Assembly: GCF_963678635.1 (NCBI RefSeq)
Contig: NC_087071.1
Location: 14,166,226-14,230,225, forward strand
Reading direction: 5' to 3'
From: Symsagittifera roscoffensis
Taxonomy: Eukaryota; Xenacoelomorpha; Acoela; Convolutidae
DNA: 64,000 nt
Shown: one piece after another, positions 23,401 to 35,420 of the stretch
How the letters are laid out: each line of letters opens with the position of its first letter
Numbering within the stretch: the first letter of the stretch is position 1
The notes under the pieces: generated by a model
Told to the model about the DNA's origin: nothing
The model's input: the letters and a program-made list of their open reading frames with translations, nothing else
The model's database searches: none
Program-made: the position numbers and the translations under genes

Positions 23401-25450
23401 ATCCATGCTGGCATAGAAGATCACAAACGACCACTTACGAGCGCTGGAAGACCGCTACAAACAGTTCGAGACAGTGCAAATAGTATAAGCCCGCCACAAA
23501 CAGTTCAAGACACCGGAGAACTTATCCCAACAAGAAAAAATCCAAATTTTCCGAAAATCGTATTCCCGGACAGTATACCAAGACGTGAAGGAGACCACAT
23601 AAAACCTACTAAGACCTCAAGGAGACAACAAACAGCCCGAATGTCACAACACTACTGACAGATGCTCCCGACAGGACCATCAGTCCAGTGAAAACAAAGG
23701 AGACTCAAGCTGAATCTGAAACGCAAACACCAAAAACAACCAGCGCAGCATATTGTAATGACATATGACATTCAATCACAAATAGAGCTAGCAGTAGAAG
23801 TGAACAATCAGTATAAGTACTGCGACAGTCGAGTCAACCTCCAGAACTTCGGCATCGAGGAAAATTCACCTAACGAGGCACCGCCAACAATGTCAGGTAC
23901 CCAAATAGAGCTAGCCATGAACATATTATTGCAAGTGTCGTGGAAACAGTGAACAGAGCCACCGACATGGAAGTAGAAGAGAACACACTACCCTACCGGA
24001 AAAACTGCAACCAGTTAGGGGGGTCAAATTTGTAGCCGTAGCCGCAGGGACAGATATATCAAAACAATAATCAATTTCGTTCAGAAACGGGACTGGGAGG
24101 CGCTGAAACTTGCCTGTGGCAACTATTAGTACAACGATGAGCGTCAAAGAAGACTGTCTACCGATAGGCGTACGAATCATAATCCCACAGCAATTGCGTC
24201 AAACCATTCTAGACAGCTTACATTTAACACATCCAGGAGCTGTGGCACTGCTCGACTTGTGCGAAAATATCTGGTTCCCCACATACACCAAACAATCGTC
24301 CATTCAGAAATGCCGACGATGCACAGAGCAAGGTAAAATTTCAAAACATGGAATTGGATAATCGCTTTTTTCCCAAGTGGAACCGGTAGTTGAACCAAAT
24401 AAGGAAGTTCAACTAGACTTTGCGGGCCCCTCCCGGGCGAATTAAATAAGGACATTTTAGTCGCTGTAGACAAATAGCCAAAACTCCGTACAGCAAAGGT
24501 GGTCTCAACTATTACAGCAGACATAGCAAAAAAAATGTTCATCTCAAAAAAAGGGTACCCCGTAAATTTAGGTGTGATCAAGCACAAAGGCTTAAAGCTA
24601 AAAGATATCAATTTTTGGGAAACCTAACAATAATAACCTTCTCTTTGCAACGGTTGATAATCACAGATCCATAGAGGTTGTAGAACGCTTGATCCAAACA
24701 GTGAAATGCAGGTTGGGATTTATGCGAATAGGTGAAAATAACTCCCATATAAGTTAGCTTCAGAAGTCGCTGAAATCATAAATACATTAAGAATAACACC
24801 ACAAAAAACCACAACAGTATCTCCTTTCGAAGCCCACATGAGCCAAAAGCCCAACACACCATTATCCAACATAGCCACAACTAGCTCACCAAATAACCTA
24901 AGCTGGGAAAACGCAAAACACGAAAAACCTGATGTGTCCTCCAATCCAACCAGACATCAGGCACGATCTGCAATGTTGATCTGAAATTGAAGTCAAGGTA
25001 GTACGAAGACCAATGGAGAATCTTCCAGAACCATCGAATTAGTCCCTTAAGGACAGAGAGTCCTCTGCGAAAAGTAACACAGGTAAGAGAACAAGATCTT
25101 TACTAGCTAAGGACAAGGAAGCGTTCAATCTAAGATATAGAGGAACACAGAAACAAGTGGATACCAACATCAGAAAACACATACAATGTAGCTCAAAAAA
25201 CAGCCTGTATCGCAACAAAAGTTACAAAACAAAAATGGTAGAATTCCAACTTTTACACCAAACACCGCTTGGGTACAAGCTCAGGAAAAACAACCACGCC
25301 ATTGAGAAACAGTGATTTTGCATTCGTACCTTATACAGCATACAAATCAGCTAGGAGAACAGGGGCCATGCTCACGTTTTTTAGACATCGAACAACCAGT
25401 TGCACCACAGCACGAATTGATCCGGAAGGAACAATAAACCAAGAGAGACG
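20480..25450 (+). pseudogene. Decayed Ty3/gypsy-type retrotransposon (gag to integrase)
   Basis: Domains appear in the normal Ty3 order on the plus strand, but frames change constantly. Gag capsid tail at about 20690-20880 (DREDEWVRDTFLSHMSNGK). Zinc-knuckle region at 21110-21180 (CDRC..HFGHYTSKSCPAKD). Protease end at 21670-21830 (NIIGRNILSKIGINFIQDKP). RT at about 21900-22530, with YAYSQIPLDIET near 22235 and a YLDD box near 22425 in YLDDLLYVTKGSKDT. RNase H/connection at 22640-22910 (RITRWIDRITQFTLDIKHLA). Integrase zinc-binding region at 24180-24340 (LHLTHPGA...CRRCTEQGK) and core start at about 24405 (EVQLDFAGP). Many stops and indels: a dead copy. Its 5' end may lie in the gap. LTRs were not found. 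Confidence 0.85.
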
Positions 25451-26939
25451 CAGAAAATTATAAGAAGAGGAAGGCAAAGCCACAAACTAGTAAAAGTACG
25501 GGCGTTAAAACCTAACCCCAGACAGGACAGAAGCAGGACGCTCAAAGACGCGGTCAAACAGGGAGAGGAAGCGGAGGCCTCGTCAAGCGACGGATGGTCG
25601 TCCACAGCTCCGAAAAACACGGCATCCTTCTCAAAACGACAGAATACAAAACAACACCGCCGCTGCAACCTGCACAAACACAGAACCAACAAGGAAATCA
25701 ACACAAAACCGATGGCCCTCGCTAATGTCGGCGCTGGGAAATCCGATAGATAATTGGTCTCCCCCTCTGAGAGTCCAAAGAAAACCACACTAACCGAACA
25801 CAAAACGAAAAAGGAAGCGACCACACCACAGAGGAGCATGCAAAAATCCATGCGCAGGAAGAGGCCACATTAGCGCGGCCGATGAAAACGAAAGACACAA
25901 CGATCACAACTACGCTCACAACAACGATCACAACAACGCACAATCAGAGTTACAAAGATATCAATAGCCAATCCGTTCGGGTTCTAGAAAATCTCATACA
26001 TTACGGTATAACAAGAGTGTTTAGCCATTTTGTTCGTGAAATCGAAAACATCAAAGAAAATTTAAGAAAACTAGTAATGTGTCGAAATCTGCAACAAATC
26101 TGATTCGGCTTGTGACAATTCCGCTGACCGTTCGCGAAAAACCCTGTTTGGCCTCGCATTGCTCTCAGCTTCCTTTTTTTCGTTAAGGAAAATTTATCCT
26201 TTGATAAGCAGAGATAACACATCATTGACTCACAGAGTTTTAATGACAGAACTAATTAACCACTGCAGAACTGAAAATCAGGTTTGGGCCACTTGTTTTT
26301 TTGATTATATAACAAATTTGACTTTCTGTATGCCAAATTCTTCTATTTATCTGGGTGCTGTGCGGCAAAGAAAAGGTGTAGCTCTCTGGTGTAGCTCAAC
26401 ATCAAATCCGTCAGCTCACGTGCTATAAGCTAGTAGTTTAGTCATATCAAATAGGTTCCCTTTTCCCAATATTTTCATATTATGAACGTAATTTTGGCTG
26501 CTAAAATGTTAATTTTGGATGCAAAATGAAATACTGAGAGCTATGTACGCTGCATATCAGGTAGATTTGTGGTATTGGGTGACTGCGGTTTGAAGCGGTA
26601 TCAAATTCGCAGTTCAATTGGTAGAATGTGCAATTAGCAGCAGTCTAATGACCATTGCAAGAAATTTCAATTTAGTGAATAATGGTTAGTATATAACACA
26701 CAGTGACAATTAGAATTTTTTACATTAGAACTTTAAAACCTATTAAACAAGTTTTAAAAACGAACAGAACTATGTTTGAACAATTGCTAGATATTTTACT
26801 CACTGTCGCATTTGATGTCGGTGCCTAAATCACAATGCAAGAATTAGTGGTGGTTAAAGTCTTGAAATAAATAGCGCTTCTGAAATAAACTTTTGCAATA
26901 CCGCTGACTATCCGATATTAATTGCCTACCTAATTGGTA
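25451..26939. other. Tail of the dead element, then no supported gene
   Basis: From 25450 to about 25960 the sequence is still A-rich and retroelement-like, with an ACAACNATCACAAC microrepeat near 25898-25940. From there to 26939 nothing was recognised; an LTR might be included but I found no partner. Confidence 0.4.
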
Positions 26940-27638
26940 GGCCACGATTAACACTTGCTACAGTGTGAGGAAAACTAGCTAATCCGTGTTCTGATGCTTA
27001 TTGTCTTATCATTTTGAAGAGAGTAGAAAGTATTTTAGATTCGGATTGTTTTTTTTCTGGCTCATGTTTAAAAATATTTCGAAGAAAATTCGTTAACTCG
27101 GGGTTAATTGTTGTATCATACCAAAGCCATTCTATTCATGATTCGAGTTTTGAAAAGTAAAGTGAAAAACTCATCACATTTGCAAGAAAAACTGGTCTGA
27201 GTAGTTTTTTAGTGCTCAGGCTACTATGGGAAAAAATTTGATGAATTTTGATAAAATAACTGACTTGAAATTTTAACTTAGTTTTAGCCAATGTTTTTCA
27301 AAACATACAAGTCAGCTAATTTCACCAAAATTCATCACATTTTGCCAATAGTAGCCTGATCACTGAAACAATTCAGACCAGTTTTTCTTGACGGTGAGAC
27401 AACTTTTTCAATTTTCTTTTTTAAATCCGAATCAATGTTAGAGGAGCTTTAAAACGACAGTAAAAGTGAACACAATAGAGTGTTTTTCATTTGTTTTTGA
27501 AAATTAGCTAGAAAAAATCCAATCCAAATCTAAAATACGTTTACTTTTTTCAAAATGTCAGAACTTTAATTACCAGAACACAGATTAGCTAATTTTCATT
27601 ACCGCACTATAGCAAGATTTACTCGTTACGTAGCAATT
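26940..27638. mobile_element. MITE-like hairpin element (about 700 bp imperfect palindrome)
   Basis: The two halves are imperfect reverse complements around a centre near 27290. Outer block: ACTTGCTACAGTGTGAGGAAAACTAGCTAAT on the left against ATTAGCTAATTTTCATTACCGCACTATAGCAAG on the right. Middle block: TTTAGATTCGGATTG against CAATCCAAATCTAAA. Inner block: AAACTGGTCTGAGTAG with CTCAGGCTACTA against TAGTAGCCTGATCAC with TTCAGACCAGTTT. No coding frame. The structure fits a non-autonomous hairpin transposon; the ends are approximate and no target duplication was established. Confidence 0.7.
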
Positions 27639-28589
27639 ATTTGTCGCTTATTTCAGTAAGTTAAAACGCCCCTATAGAACATCCATTGCACCAACTATTG
27701 CAAAACACAATATTGTGCTTCTTTTGAACGATAATTTTTCCTCTTGTAGAGTTTACGAAAGATCTTATAAAAGTTATATAAGAGTTAAATAGTTCTCTTC
27801 AGCGCAACTCGTTCAATTTTTCACGGGTCCCATTTATTCTGAAAAGGTAGCTAAATTTTTTTAAGGAGCGTTGTTGCAGGATGCAAATGGAACAAACATA
27901 ACCGGATGCTGTAAATTAAAAAAAAATTCAGCTGGTTTAACTAAAACTAAAAAAAATAACGAGTTTTTTCAACTTTCATTTCTAATTTTACTGACAATTT
28001 GTTAGTATAGAAAGAATTAAACAGGCAAAAATTAATAAGCAAACTGTAAATATTGGCTAAAACTGAACTATTTTGTTTGTTGTTCTTTATCTAATTAATT
28101 AACTTTATACTAACAAATTTTTTCAAAAAAAAAGTTTTTTTGAATTTTTGGTGAATCGGCTGAAGTTTGTGTGATCCTTTTTTAACTTCACAGCATACGG
28201 TTATCCCTCATCCCGCAACAACCCTCCTTGTAAGAATACAGCTTTCTTTTCAGAAAAAAAAATTGTTTATTGTAAATTTTGCTACGAATCATTTTTCACT
28301 TATACTAAATTGAGCAACAAAAAGCGGAATACAGATCTTTCAATAACAATGTTTGAATAAAACGTGTTTTGGAGGTAACCTTCTGGATGATTTTTAAATT
28401 ATTTTTATCAAGGCAAAAAAGATTCCTTGGATAAACGTTAGAAAAAAATGAAATGGGTATCAATTTTCTGAACTTTTTTTCGATTTGATAAGGAAAAACA
28501 TTCAATTTTAAACGAGGATAGCTGGTTACTGTGCATGTAGCACAGAATATTCCGACCATTTTTTGAAAACTACAACATTTTGTTTTTCA
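27639..28589. other. No supported gene
   Basis: AT-rich. The minus-strand frame at 28559-28305 (starting MVGIFCATCTVTSYPRLK) follows an acceptor-like TGTTGTAG but I found no partner exon strong enough to call it. Confidence 0.4.
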
Positions 28590-29120
28590 AATAGTGTATT
28601 TTTTCGTCGAGGTATGGTGATACGATCTAATATAAGCCTATACTTTATGCATCTTTGACAATCATAGCAAAATAGGCCAATTGCACATTATTTTTGTTAA
28701 AAAATGATTTAAATCAGAAAAATTACATTTTTTTAAAATTCACTTTGTTTTCTATTTATTTTGCAGAAAATGTTTGAATTGTTCTAAATCTTTAAGTTAT
28801 CAAAAAAATTTAATAACTCCAAAAAATATTTATAATTGCCTAAAACCAAGTTTTTAGTCATTAATTAGGCACAACTAAGCTGTTGTAAGCCTTCTCGCTC
28901 GCTTTATCGGCTCGAAATAAGACAAAAATTAAAAAATTCAAACTGATTTTTCTCGAAACTGGAGAATTTTTGAATGTGGTTTGAATGTATGGGTTTCAAT
29001 ATGATATATCATTCAACCCAGGCCGATGATTATTTGCTCTACCTGATTTTGCATGGGAAACAAAAAGAAAAAAAGTGAAACATATCCGAAAACAAAATTC
29101 CTCCCCATTTCTAATGATCG
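28590..29120 (+). repeat. Dispersed repeat family R1, copy 3
   Basis: Parallels 15540-16160 and, in its second half, 18725-19060: GCTCGAAATAAGACAAAAATT..AAACTGATTTTTCTCGA against GCTCGAAATTAGACAAAAATC..AAACTGTTTTTTCTCGA, followed by the GATGATTATTTG...CTGATTTTGC block. Confidence 0.6.
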
Positions 29121-29430
29121 GAAGTAAAAAGGACGCAATTATTTTGTCTCACTCAAGATTACACAAAAAATAAAATTTCTCTGGATTTTTTTCAGCTCAG
29201 GCAGATTGAATTTCTCCTCCCCAAATTAAATGACAGACTTTTGGAATACGAAAAAAGCTGAAGTTTTTGTTTCTTTTCAAAAGATCCAATTACAACAAAA
29301 AATCACTATAAAAAACTGAACTTCGGTTAAGAACGTCAATTACGCGTTTTTAAAACAATCTTTTTTGGACTTCAATTAACTAAACTGTACGTTACAAGCT
29401 GAATCAATGGCCATAGTTAGCAGAAATTAC

Positions 29431-29485
29431 CTTCAATCAATGTCAATGCTAACAATGCCGCTGTGAACCAAAAGAGGCTCCTCAT
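29431..29485 (-). CDS. Candidate signal-peptide first exon
   Basis: On the minus strand an ATG at 29485 opens MRSLFWFTAALLALTLIE, a typical secretory signal with a charged start and hydrophobic core. It then meets a donor-like GAAG|GTAATT, leaving a one-base overhang. It would be exon 1 of a secreted protein. I could not find a convincing second exon; an acceptor TGTTGTAG near 28570 is in phase but the peptide after it soon stops. It could equally be an orphan exon of a decayed gene. Confidence 0.4.
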
Positions 29486-30078
29486 TTTATGACTCAGTTT
29501 CAAATAATTTCTTTTTCTTTCGAAAACTTATTATTTTCTATCGCTTTCTAAGAGTTCTACACCAATTGTGATATTCGAGTAAACTGTAGTGATGTAAAGT
29601 TATTTAAACTCGGTTCAGCATATGTTCTTGGAAGCAAACTTGAAAGGAATAATTTGTTTCAAAGTTGAGTTTCCTTTGAAGACGTTTTTAGTTGAAAGTG
29701 ACCTTTAAAGATTAAAAAATTGAGTCATCAGACCGGCGAATCATTTTTAAAACTCTGTTAACAGACTTTGTCTCTGTTTTCGGAAAAAAAAACATCAAAT
29801 GCAGACTTAAAAGTTGAAACATTTTCTGCTGCTAGCTATGACAAAGATAAACTACCGGATTTTTTTTTAATTATTCCGGCGATTTATCAAACGTTATCTC
29901 AAGATGTCAGCGGAATCTACAAATGAATCCTAAGTTTTTGGTTAACTGTGCGGATGTAAAAATTTTATCTACATCTGATGATCTTATGATTTTCTGGGAT
30001 CGTAGAAACAATCATAGAAAGCCATTCAGGGTTTGAAATGGGTTTGAAAAGGCAGTTCAGTTTTGAAAGGCAGTCCAG

Positions 30079-30205
30079 GCATTCATCAGTGTTTGAGATG
30101 AGTTGGTTCAGTTGGTTAAGAAGTCATCATCACTCATCAGTATTTGAGATGAGTTGGTTCAGTTGGTTCACAAATCATCATCGCACCCATTAGTATTTGA
30201 GACGA
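30079..30205. repeat. Short tandem repeat, about 52 bp unit, 2.5 copies
   Basis: Units of the type CATCAGTRTTTGAGATGAG followed by TTGGTTCAGTTGGTTMA and ATCATCATC repeat at about 30081, 30132 and (partial) 30185. Looser relatives (GTTTGAAATGGGTTTGAAAAGGCAG) lie just before. Confidence 0.75.
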
Positions 30206-30579
30206 AGAAAACGACAGCTCGATAGTTTTTCTGAAAACTGAACAGAAACATCCTCTGTAAACTGGATTAAAATTTCCTCTTTTGATTAAAACTGAAAAGA
30301 AAAACTTAAACAAACGGTAAAAGTACAGTACCAAAAAAAATTTTTTTTTCCAAATTTTGCTAAGCAGTTTGATCAATTTGACCAAATGAAAATATGGTCA
30401 GAATTTGATCCGCAAAATGTTTAAAACATGGTCAGAAAAATAGATATCATTGTTTTGAAATATTGTTGAGAAATTTGATCAATTTTTTGGTTCTATTTTT
30501 ATCCGTCTCTTTGGCTGTTTCGGCTGTTCTGAACTTTTTACCCCGAAATCTCCAACTTCAACAAAGCTTCTCTGTTGTC

Positions 30580-31364
30580 TCAATGGCTCAATGTATTTAG
30601 TTTTGTGAAAATTGATGGTTTGCGTTTACCTCTCTTATTGAATTTAAATTTCCCTTTCCACAATTTTGTACTCGCATCGTTTGACGTGTTTGAGTTCTGA
30701 TGTTTCAGGGTATTTGGAGTAAAAGCTTTCATAGAGTCAAGCGAAGTAACGTTATCCCGGAAAACGAAGGGTGTACTACTTTTGAACTGCAGACTCAAAA
30801 GGAAGTCAATTATTGCGTCAGTTGAAGACTGCGAAGAATAACAGCACCGAATGGTTCTCTCAGACAGTGCTTTAAATAATCTCCCAGGCAATATCTTGTT
30901 TTTAGGGAAGAACACTGCGGTTCAAAATATTGTAAGCACTTCTGGAATTGGGATGCCCGGCTTGCAACGCAGTTTTAGCTTCGCGGACGCAGACGATGGC
31001 TTGCAGAAATGAATTATGGTACTATTACCAAAGAAGGTGAGCCAATTTTGAATCGACGGAACAAATTTGTCTAATTGATACTGGCATATTGAAATGCGAA
31101 CTTAAGAAATGAATTTCTAAGTGCAAGCTCTTCCACCAAAAATCTGTAACCATAGCGAGGTTTGTTACAAAAATGGACCACATTATTTTGGATGAAGTGA
31201 ACCCTTCGAACACAATTTGAAAGACGGGTGAAAACAGCTCTCCCTACAAGATATGAATTGAATTCTGTTCTGTAAAACTTAGTGTCGATATAAATATTAC
31301 CAAAACTGTGAACAGCAGTTTCTTGTAAATTGTCGAAAAGATCGTTTTTTGCTTCGTAACACAA
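30580..31364 (-). pseudogene. Broken coding remnant, family unknown
   Basis: Minus-strand open stretches at 31364-31071 (97 residues, including FGNIYIDTKFYRTEFNSYLVG and CNKPRYGYRFLVEELALRN) and 30915-30580 (111 residues) have normal amino-acid composition and sit in sequence less AT-rich than its flanks, but lie in different frames separated by stops. I recognise no family. They could be one dead transposon gene. Confidence 0.35.
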
Positions 31365-32194
31365 ACTTGCTTTGTGAAATTGCCAGTAAAGAGGAAATTT
31401 GGAAACTAGTTACAACAATATTGAACCTGGACATTGATCTGCAGGAATATGAGCGACAGTGAGGGCACGAGTCTGGTCTCCTTACAACGAAGCATTCAAT
31501 GTTATCTCAGTATCTGAATCCAGTAATATTTTTTATGGAGTTAAGTGAACATAAAGCGGCAATGCGCTTCACAAAGCAGCTGAAACTTTGTGACAAAATT
31601 GTTTCAAGTTATGGTCTTTGAACTTTTTGAAGAGCTCAGGCTCATCAAGGCCCACCATATGATCTGTATGACAGTTCGAAGGAAAAAAAACGTAGATTTG
31701 AGGTTGTCACCATTGAAGCAATCATTTCAAATCCCACGAAAATCTGATGTTGGACCTGCAAACTCTGACATAATTATAGAAAGAAAAAAGATGTATGAAC
31801 AGTTTGTTAATAAAGTGTGGATTCAAACTACATTTCAATAATTTTTGAGAAAGAAGAAGACTTCATATTTCGGTCCCCATGAGCCCGTTTTGAGTGTGAA
31901 CGATTATCCTAGGTTTATTTACAGCCAAAAAGTTTTAGGCATTTAGGCGCAAGACTAACGTGACACGCGTGTAACCAAAAACACAATAACCATTAGCTTT
32001 AGTTAGAGCGAATTTTTTCAAATAAAAAAAAAATACTTGGGAGTTCTAATTCCAATAACAACGAAAACAAAAACAATTTAAGTAATATGAGCACCAGTTT
32101 AGAGATTTGACACCAGAAAGCACAGTAGGAAGTAGATTTTGCAAGGCAGTTTTGGCACAAATGACTAACTAACTACAGTTTTATAAAAGACTTG
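31365..32194. other. 5' flank of the giant retrotransposon
   Basis: A short open frame at 31590-31841 has protein-like composition but no motif. No gene supported. The four bases before the element are CTTG. Confidence 0.4.
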
Positions 32195-33080
32195 TGTGCC
32201 ATTCTGCCGGATGACACAGCACAACCTTCCCGCGACAGAAAAAAGAGTGACAAAAGGCCTTATGAACAGAAAAGTGTTGCGACGGAGGGTCAGAATGTTC
32301 TAGAATTTTTATTTTTAAAATTTCGATTGGAAGAAGAACATTTCTGAGAAATAGAAAAAAGACGGCCATTTTGAATAAAAAAGACGAAAATCAGAACAAC
32401 GATAGAAATTGTGAAGAACAGTTGTATCAGAGACAGGAAAATTACGGAGCCTCTTATCGTGGCAATAACACACGATAAGGACCTTAGCGACAGATATTTG
32501 TGGAGACGGAGGCTTCAGTGGGGGGAAGAAAAATACCACGGAACCCTCCCGGGACACGAAATATAGGAGATAAGAGTGTTATCTCAAGAAAATCACGGGA
32601 GCGGAGGCTTGGTCCCCCAGAGACTGTTATATGTGAAGGGACTGGGTAAACTAACTATAACAGCTGCTGTAATGTCCTAGAGATCAATTAAACACCGATA
32701 TTATTTGATATTTCAGAGCATGAGTAGATAGAAAAAGGAAAGGGTCAATCCATCTCCAATGGATTTAATATAAAACTGTCACACAAAAACATAATAAAAT
32801 AGGTTGTTCGAGCCGTGTTTTTAATGACAATCACGTAGTCTGAGGATCCGAGACTCAGCTATGTGGTTGTGTTCGCATGCAAACGAAAGCTGATCAAAAG
32901 TCGTTTGACTGATGGCCTAAAAATGGTAACTTTTTACTTTGCCCTAGACAGACCAGAAAATCAACTGGCAAGGTCGAGACGGTGAAAAACGAGTGGAATT
33001 AAGGTAACTGACGCCTGCCAGTCGTCAATAGGTACTTTTTCTACGCTCCGTCGCTGTGTGATATTTGGGCGAATGTTACA
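32195..33080 (+). repeat. 5' long terminal repeat (886 bp)
   Basis: Starts TGT and ends ACA. Inside are a TATAAAA at 32769-32775 and an AATAAA at 32793-32798, candidate TATA box and polyadenylation signal, and a hairpin CTGAG...CTCAG at about 32839-32857. Compared with the 3' copy I find A instead of G at 32378 and T instead of C at 32593. ACCCTCC- and GGAGGGT-type motifs shared with the leader also occur here. Confidence 0.95.
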
Positions 33081-33093
33081 TAGACGTTTTTAT

Positions 33094-33110
33094 GGCGCTC
33101 CTGGGTGGGC
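33094..33110 (+). promoter_or_regulatory. Candidate primer binding site
   Basis: TGGCGCTCCTGGGTGGGC starts at 33093, twelve bases after the LTR. The leading TGG would pair with a tRNA CCA end, and TGGCGC resembles sites known for lysine tRNA. I know no tRNA that matches the whole stretch, and the distance from the LTR is longer than usual. Confidence 0.4.
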
Positions 33111-33158
33111 CTGTTAAAGGCATGAAACCATCATGATCAGCAAGCGTTTCAGCGACGA

Positions 33159-35240
33159 ACCCTCCGCTCCGGGCGTATGCCCGAGTTAGAGGTCTTAATG
33201 ACCGTTTTTGTACTAGGGGGAAGGTGCGTACCCTCCGTCTAGTACAACTTAGCTTTTTAACTTAGTTAACACCGAAAATTCCGGGGGCCGGAGGGTTAGG
33301 TGGGGAGTCATGAACCCGCTTGTCCCGAGGTCCCAGGACCAAAAACAATTAAAGAGAAAGCGTAAAACCAAACAAAAATAGTGTATAACCAAGAAAAAGC
33401 CAAAAATAAATTTATTTAAAAACAAAAAAGTACAAAAAACAGTAAAAAAATCTAAAAAAGACCAAAAACAGTAAAAAAAAAACATAAAGTGACAGTTTAT
33501 ATGTTATTTCCGGACGAGATGTGATCTGACCTTCCTATTTGTTGTTGTTTCAGATTGATTTATATCTTTCTAATAGAAAGATTGTGTGTTTTGGTGAAGG
33601 GTTGGATACCCTCCCTCGAGTGTAATTTGAGTGTTTAAGCACGTTAATGGTAAATTTGCCGGTGGCCGGAGGGTAGAGTGGCAAGCTGATCAACGTGTTC
33701 CACACTCAACAGGGACATCAAGGACAACATCCGCAACGACTGTTGGGTATCGTTGAAGCAATTTTAGTATCGTTCGGGTACTATTTCTTTAAAACTTAAG
33801 TGGTGGGGGGCACGATTGGCGCGGTCCGATTGTACCCTCCATCGATTACAAATTTCCGAGTTAAGGGTCTTAATTCGGATATTTTGGTGCAAAGGAGGGT
33901 ATAGTACTATTTATCAACGACTATTAATAGATTATTATCCTTACTATATATTACTTATCTCCTATTTAGACCCAAGAAACACCCGTTTTTTGTCGAAAAT
34001 TACCAATTTTTGACCAAACTGTAGACCCCCAAATTTTCGGATATCCGAGCTTTTCCGATAAGCAAAAAGCTTTTATATAGAGAGTAGCTACGTAGTTCGA
34101 TCCCCTTCACTAAAGAAACCGTGTGAGCGAAGACTCAGTAGAAGTTAGAAAAACGAAAATTTTTCGTTCAAAATTTTGATAATTTTCTGTATTTTGTCAA
34201 TCTGTTTTGGGGATCGAGTTTTTGAGTTTTTAGAGTTAGAGCAATAAAATTTTTTGCGTTAGGAGCGTGCTAGCATAACGTGCTAGGTTACTAGAGAAAT
34301 TTTTGGGTAACCCTCCGAGTAGCTCCGTGGATAGAGCTAACGACTTAAGGTTTGGAAAAGGAAGGAATCGGAGGGTCCAAATTTGATAGTTTTTGGCCAA
34401 ATTTTTGTTTCTAAACCAATTTTGGTCCGTTTTTTTGTATTATTCCAGTGCCGTACAGGGCTGCTACGCTCATTTCAAATATTTCTAGGCACTTTTGACC
34501 GGAATTGCGGAAAAAGTCTTTCAGAACCTATATAGGTGGTGAAAAAAGGCCATTTTGACGAACGCGTTTTTGGCGATTTCTCAAAGACTAGTAATCCGAT
34601 CGGGATAATTTTGGTACCATAAGTCGACGTTTTTGACTACTTTTCCGAATCGCAAATTTTTGGGTTGATTTTTTCGGATAAGAAAAATTTTTTTAGAATT
34701 TGTTGGTTCGGAGGGTCCAAATCACGGGCAACCCTCCGAACGGCAGAAAATTTTATCAAAACATCTTTTTATTCAACTGGGAAGGTTGACCGTGTCAGCC
34801 AACCTAGTTTTAAGTCAGGTAGACCGCTTTCAGAGGCTTTACTGCGGTGATTTAACCCTTTTTCTTGATTTTGGGGGAACCCTCCGAAGTGACCCTCCGG
34901 AGTCGGCTAAACCCTTTAACAACCCTCCTTAGTGGAAAATTTCCACAAGATCACCCCAAGAAGTCGAAACAGCTCCCCCTAGAACCCTTAGCTTATTTTG
35001 ACGCTTTTTGAAGCTAGTAGGAGAACCTTCCAAGTGAGATCGGAAAATTTGAAAATTTTGGAGGAACCCTCCGAAGTGACCCTCCGGAGCGTATTAAGCA
35101 TCTTATTGACCCTCCTTAGTAAATTTAGGGGGACCCTCCGAAGTAACTTGGGTGATTGAGGTACCCTCCGAGGTAACCCTCCGGAGTGTCTTAAACCTTC
35201 TAGCGACCCTCCTTGTAAGAGACTTGAGTAAACCTTCTGT
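33159..35240 (+). repeat. Leader region with recurrent ACCCTCC / GGAGGGT motifs
   Basis: About twenty copies of ACCCTCC or its complement GGAGGGT occur here. In the first half they come as facing pairs 55-75 bases apart that could close stems: about 33230/33286, 33608/33668, 33823/33893 and 34312/34369. In the second half they are direct and form three similar modules of about 60 bases (near 34877, 35064 and 35160), each reading ACCCTCCGA, then ACCCTCCGGAG, then ACCCTCCTT. A strong hairpin is formed by GTACTAG at 33210-33216 and CTAGTAC at 33239-33245. No long open frame. Function unknown; packaging, translation or dimerisation signals are possible. Confidence 0.75.
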
Positions 35241-35420
35241 GGCAATTTGGGAAACGGAAAATATCCATTTTATTAGGATCATATTAGGATATTAGGCGTG
35301 CTTATCAGGATCATAAGAACCCATTCTGACCCGGAAATTTGTGATCAACTTTGGATTCTATATTGGGTGTATTAGAAGTACCCGAACAAAATTTTTTGGA
35401 TTGTGATTTTGGTTGAGTGG

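Noticed and set aside
25381-25851. 156-residue minus-strand frame rich in Leu, Val, Phe and Cys that looks like a membrane protein
   Set aside because: It is the complement of an A- and C-rich retroelement tail; composition alone explains the hydrophobic look, and splice or start context is missing.
33224-34380. ACCCTCC...GGAGGGT modules as tRNA or mitochondrial tRNA genes
   Set aside because: Size and an acceptor-like stem fit, but anticodon and T arms could not be formed consistently and no B box is present.
33159-35240. CRISPR-like array
   Set aside because: Repeats are short, occur in both orientations, have irregular spacing, and lie in a eukaryotic retrotransposon leader.
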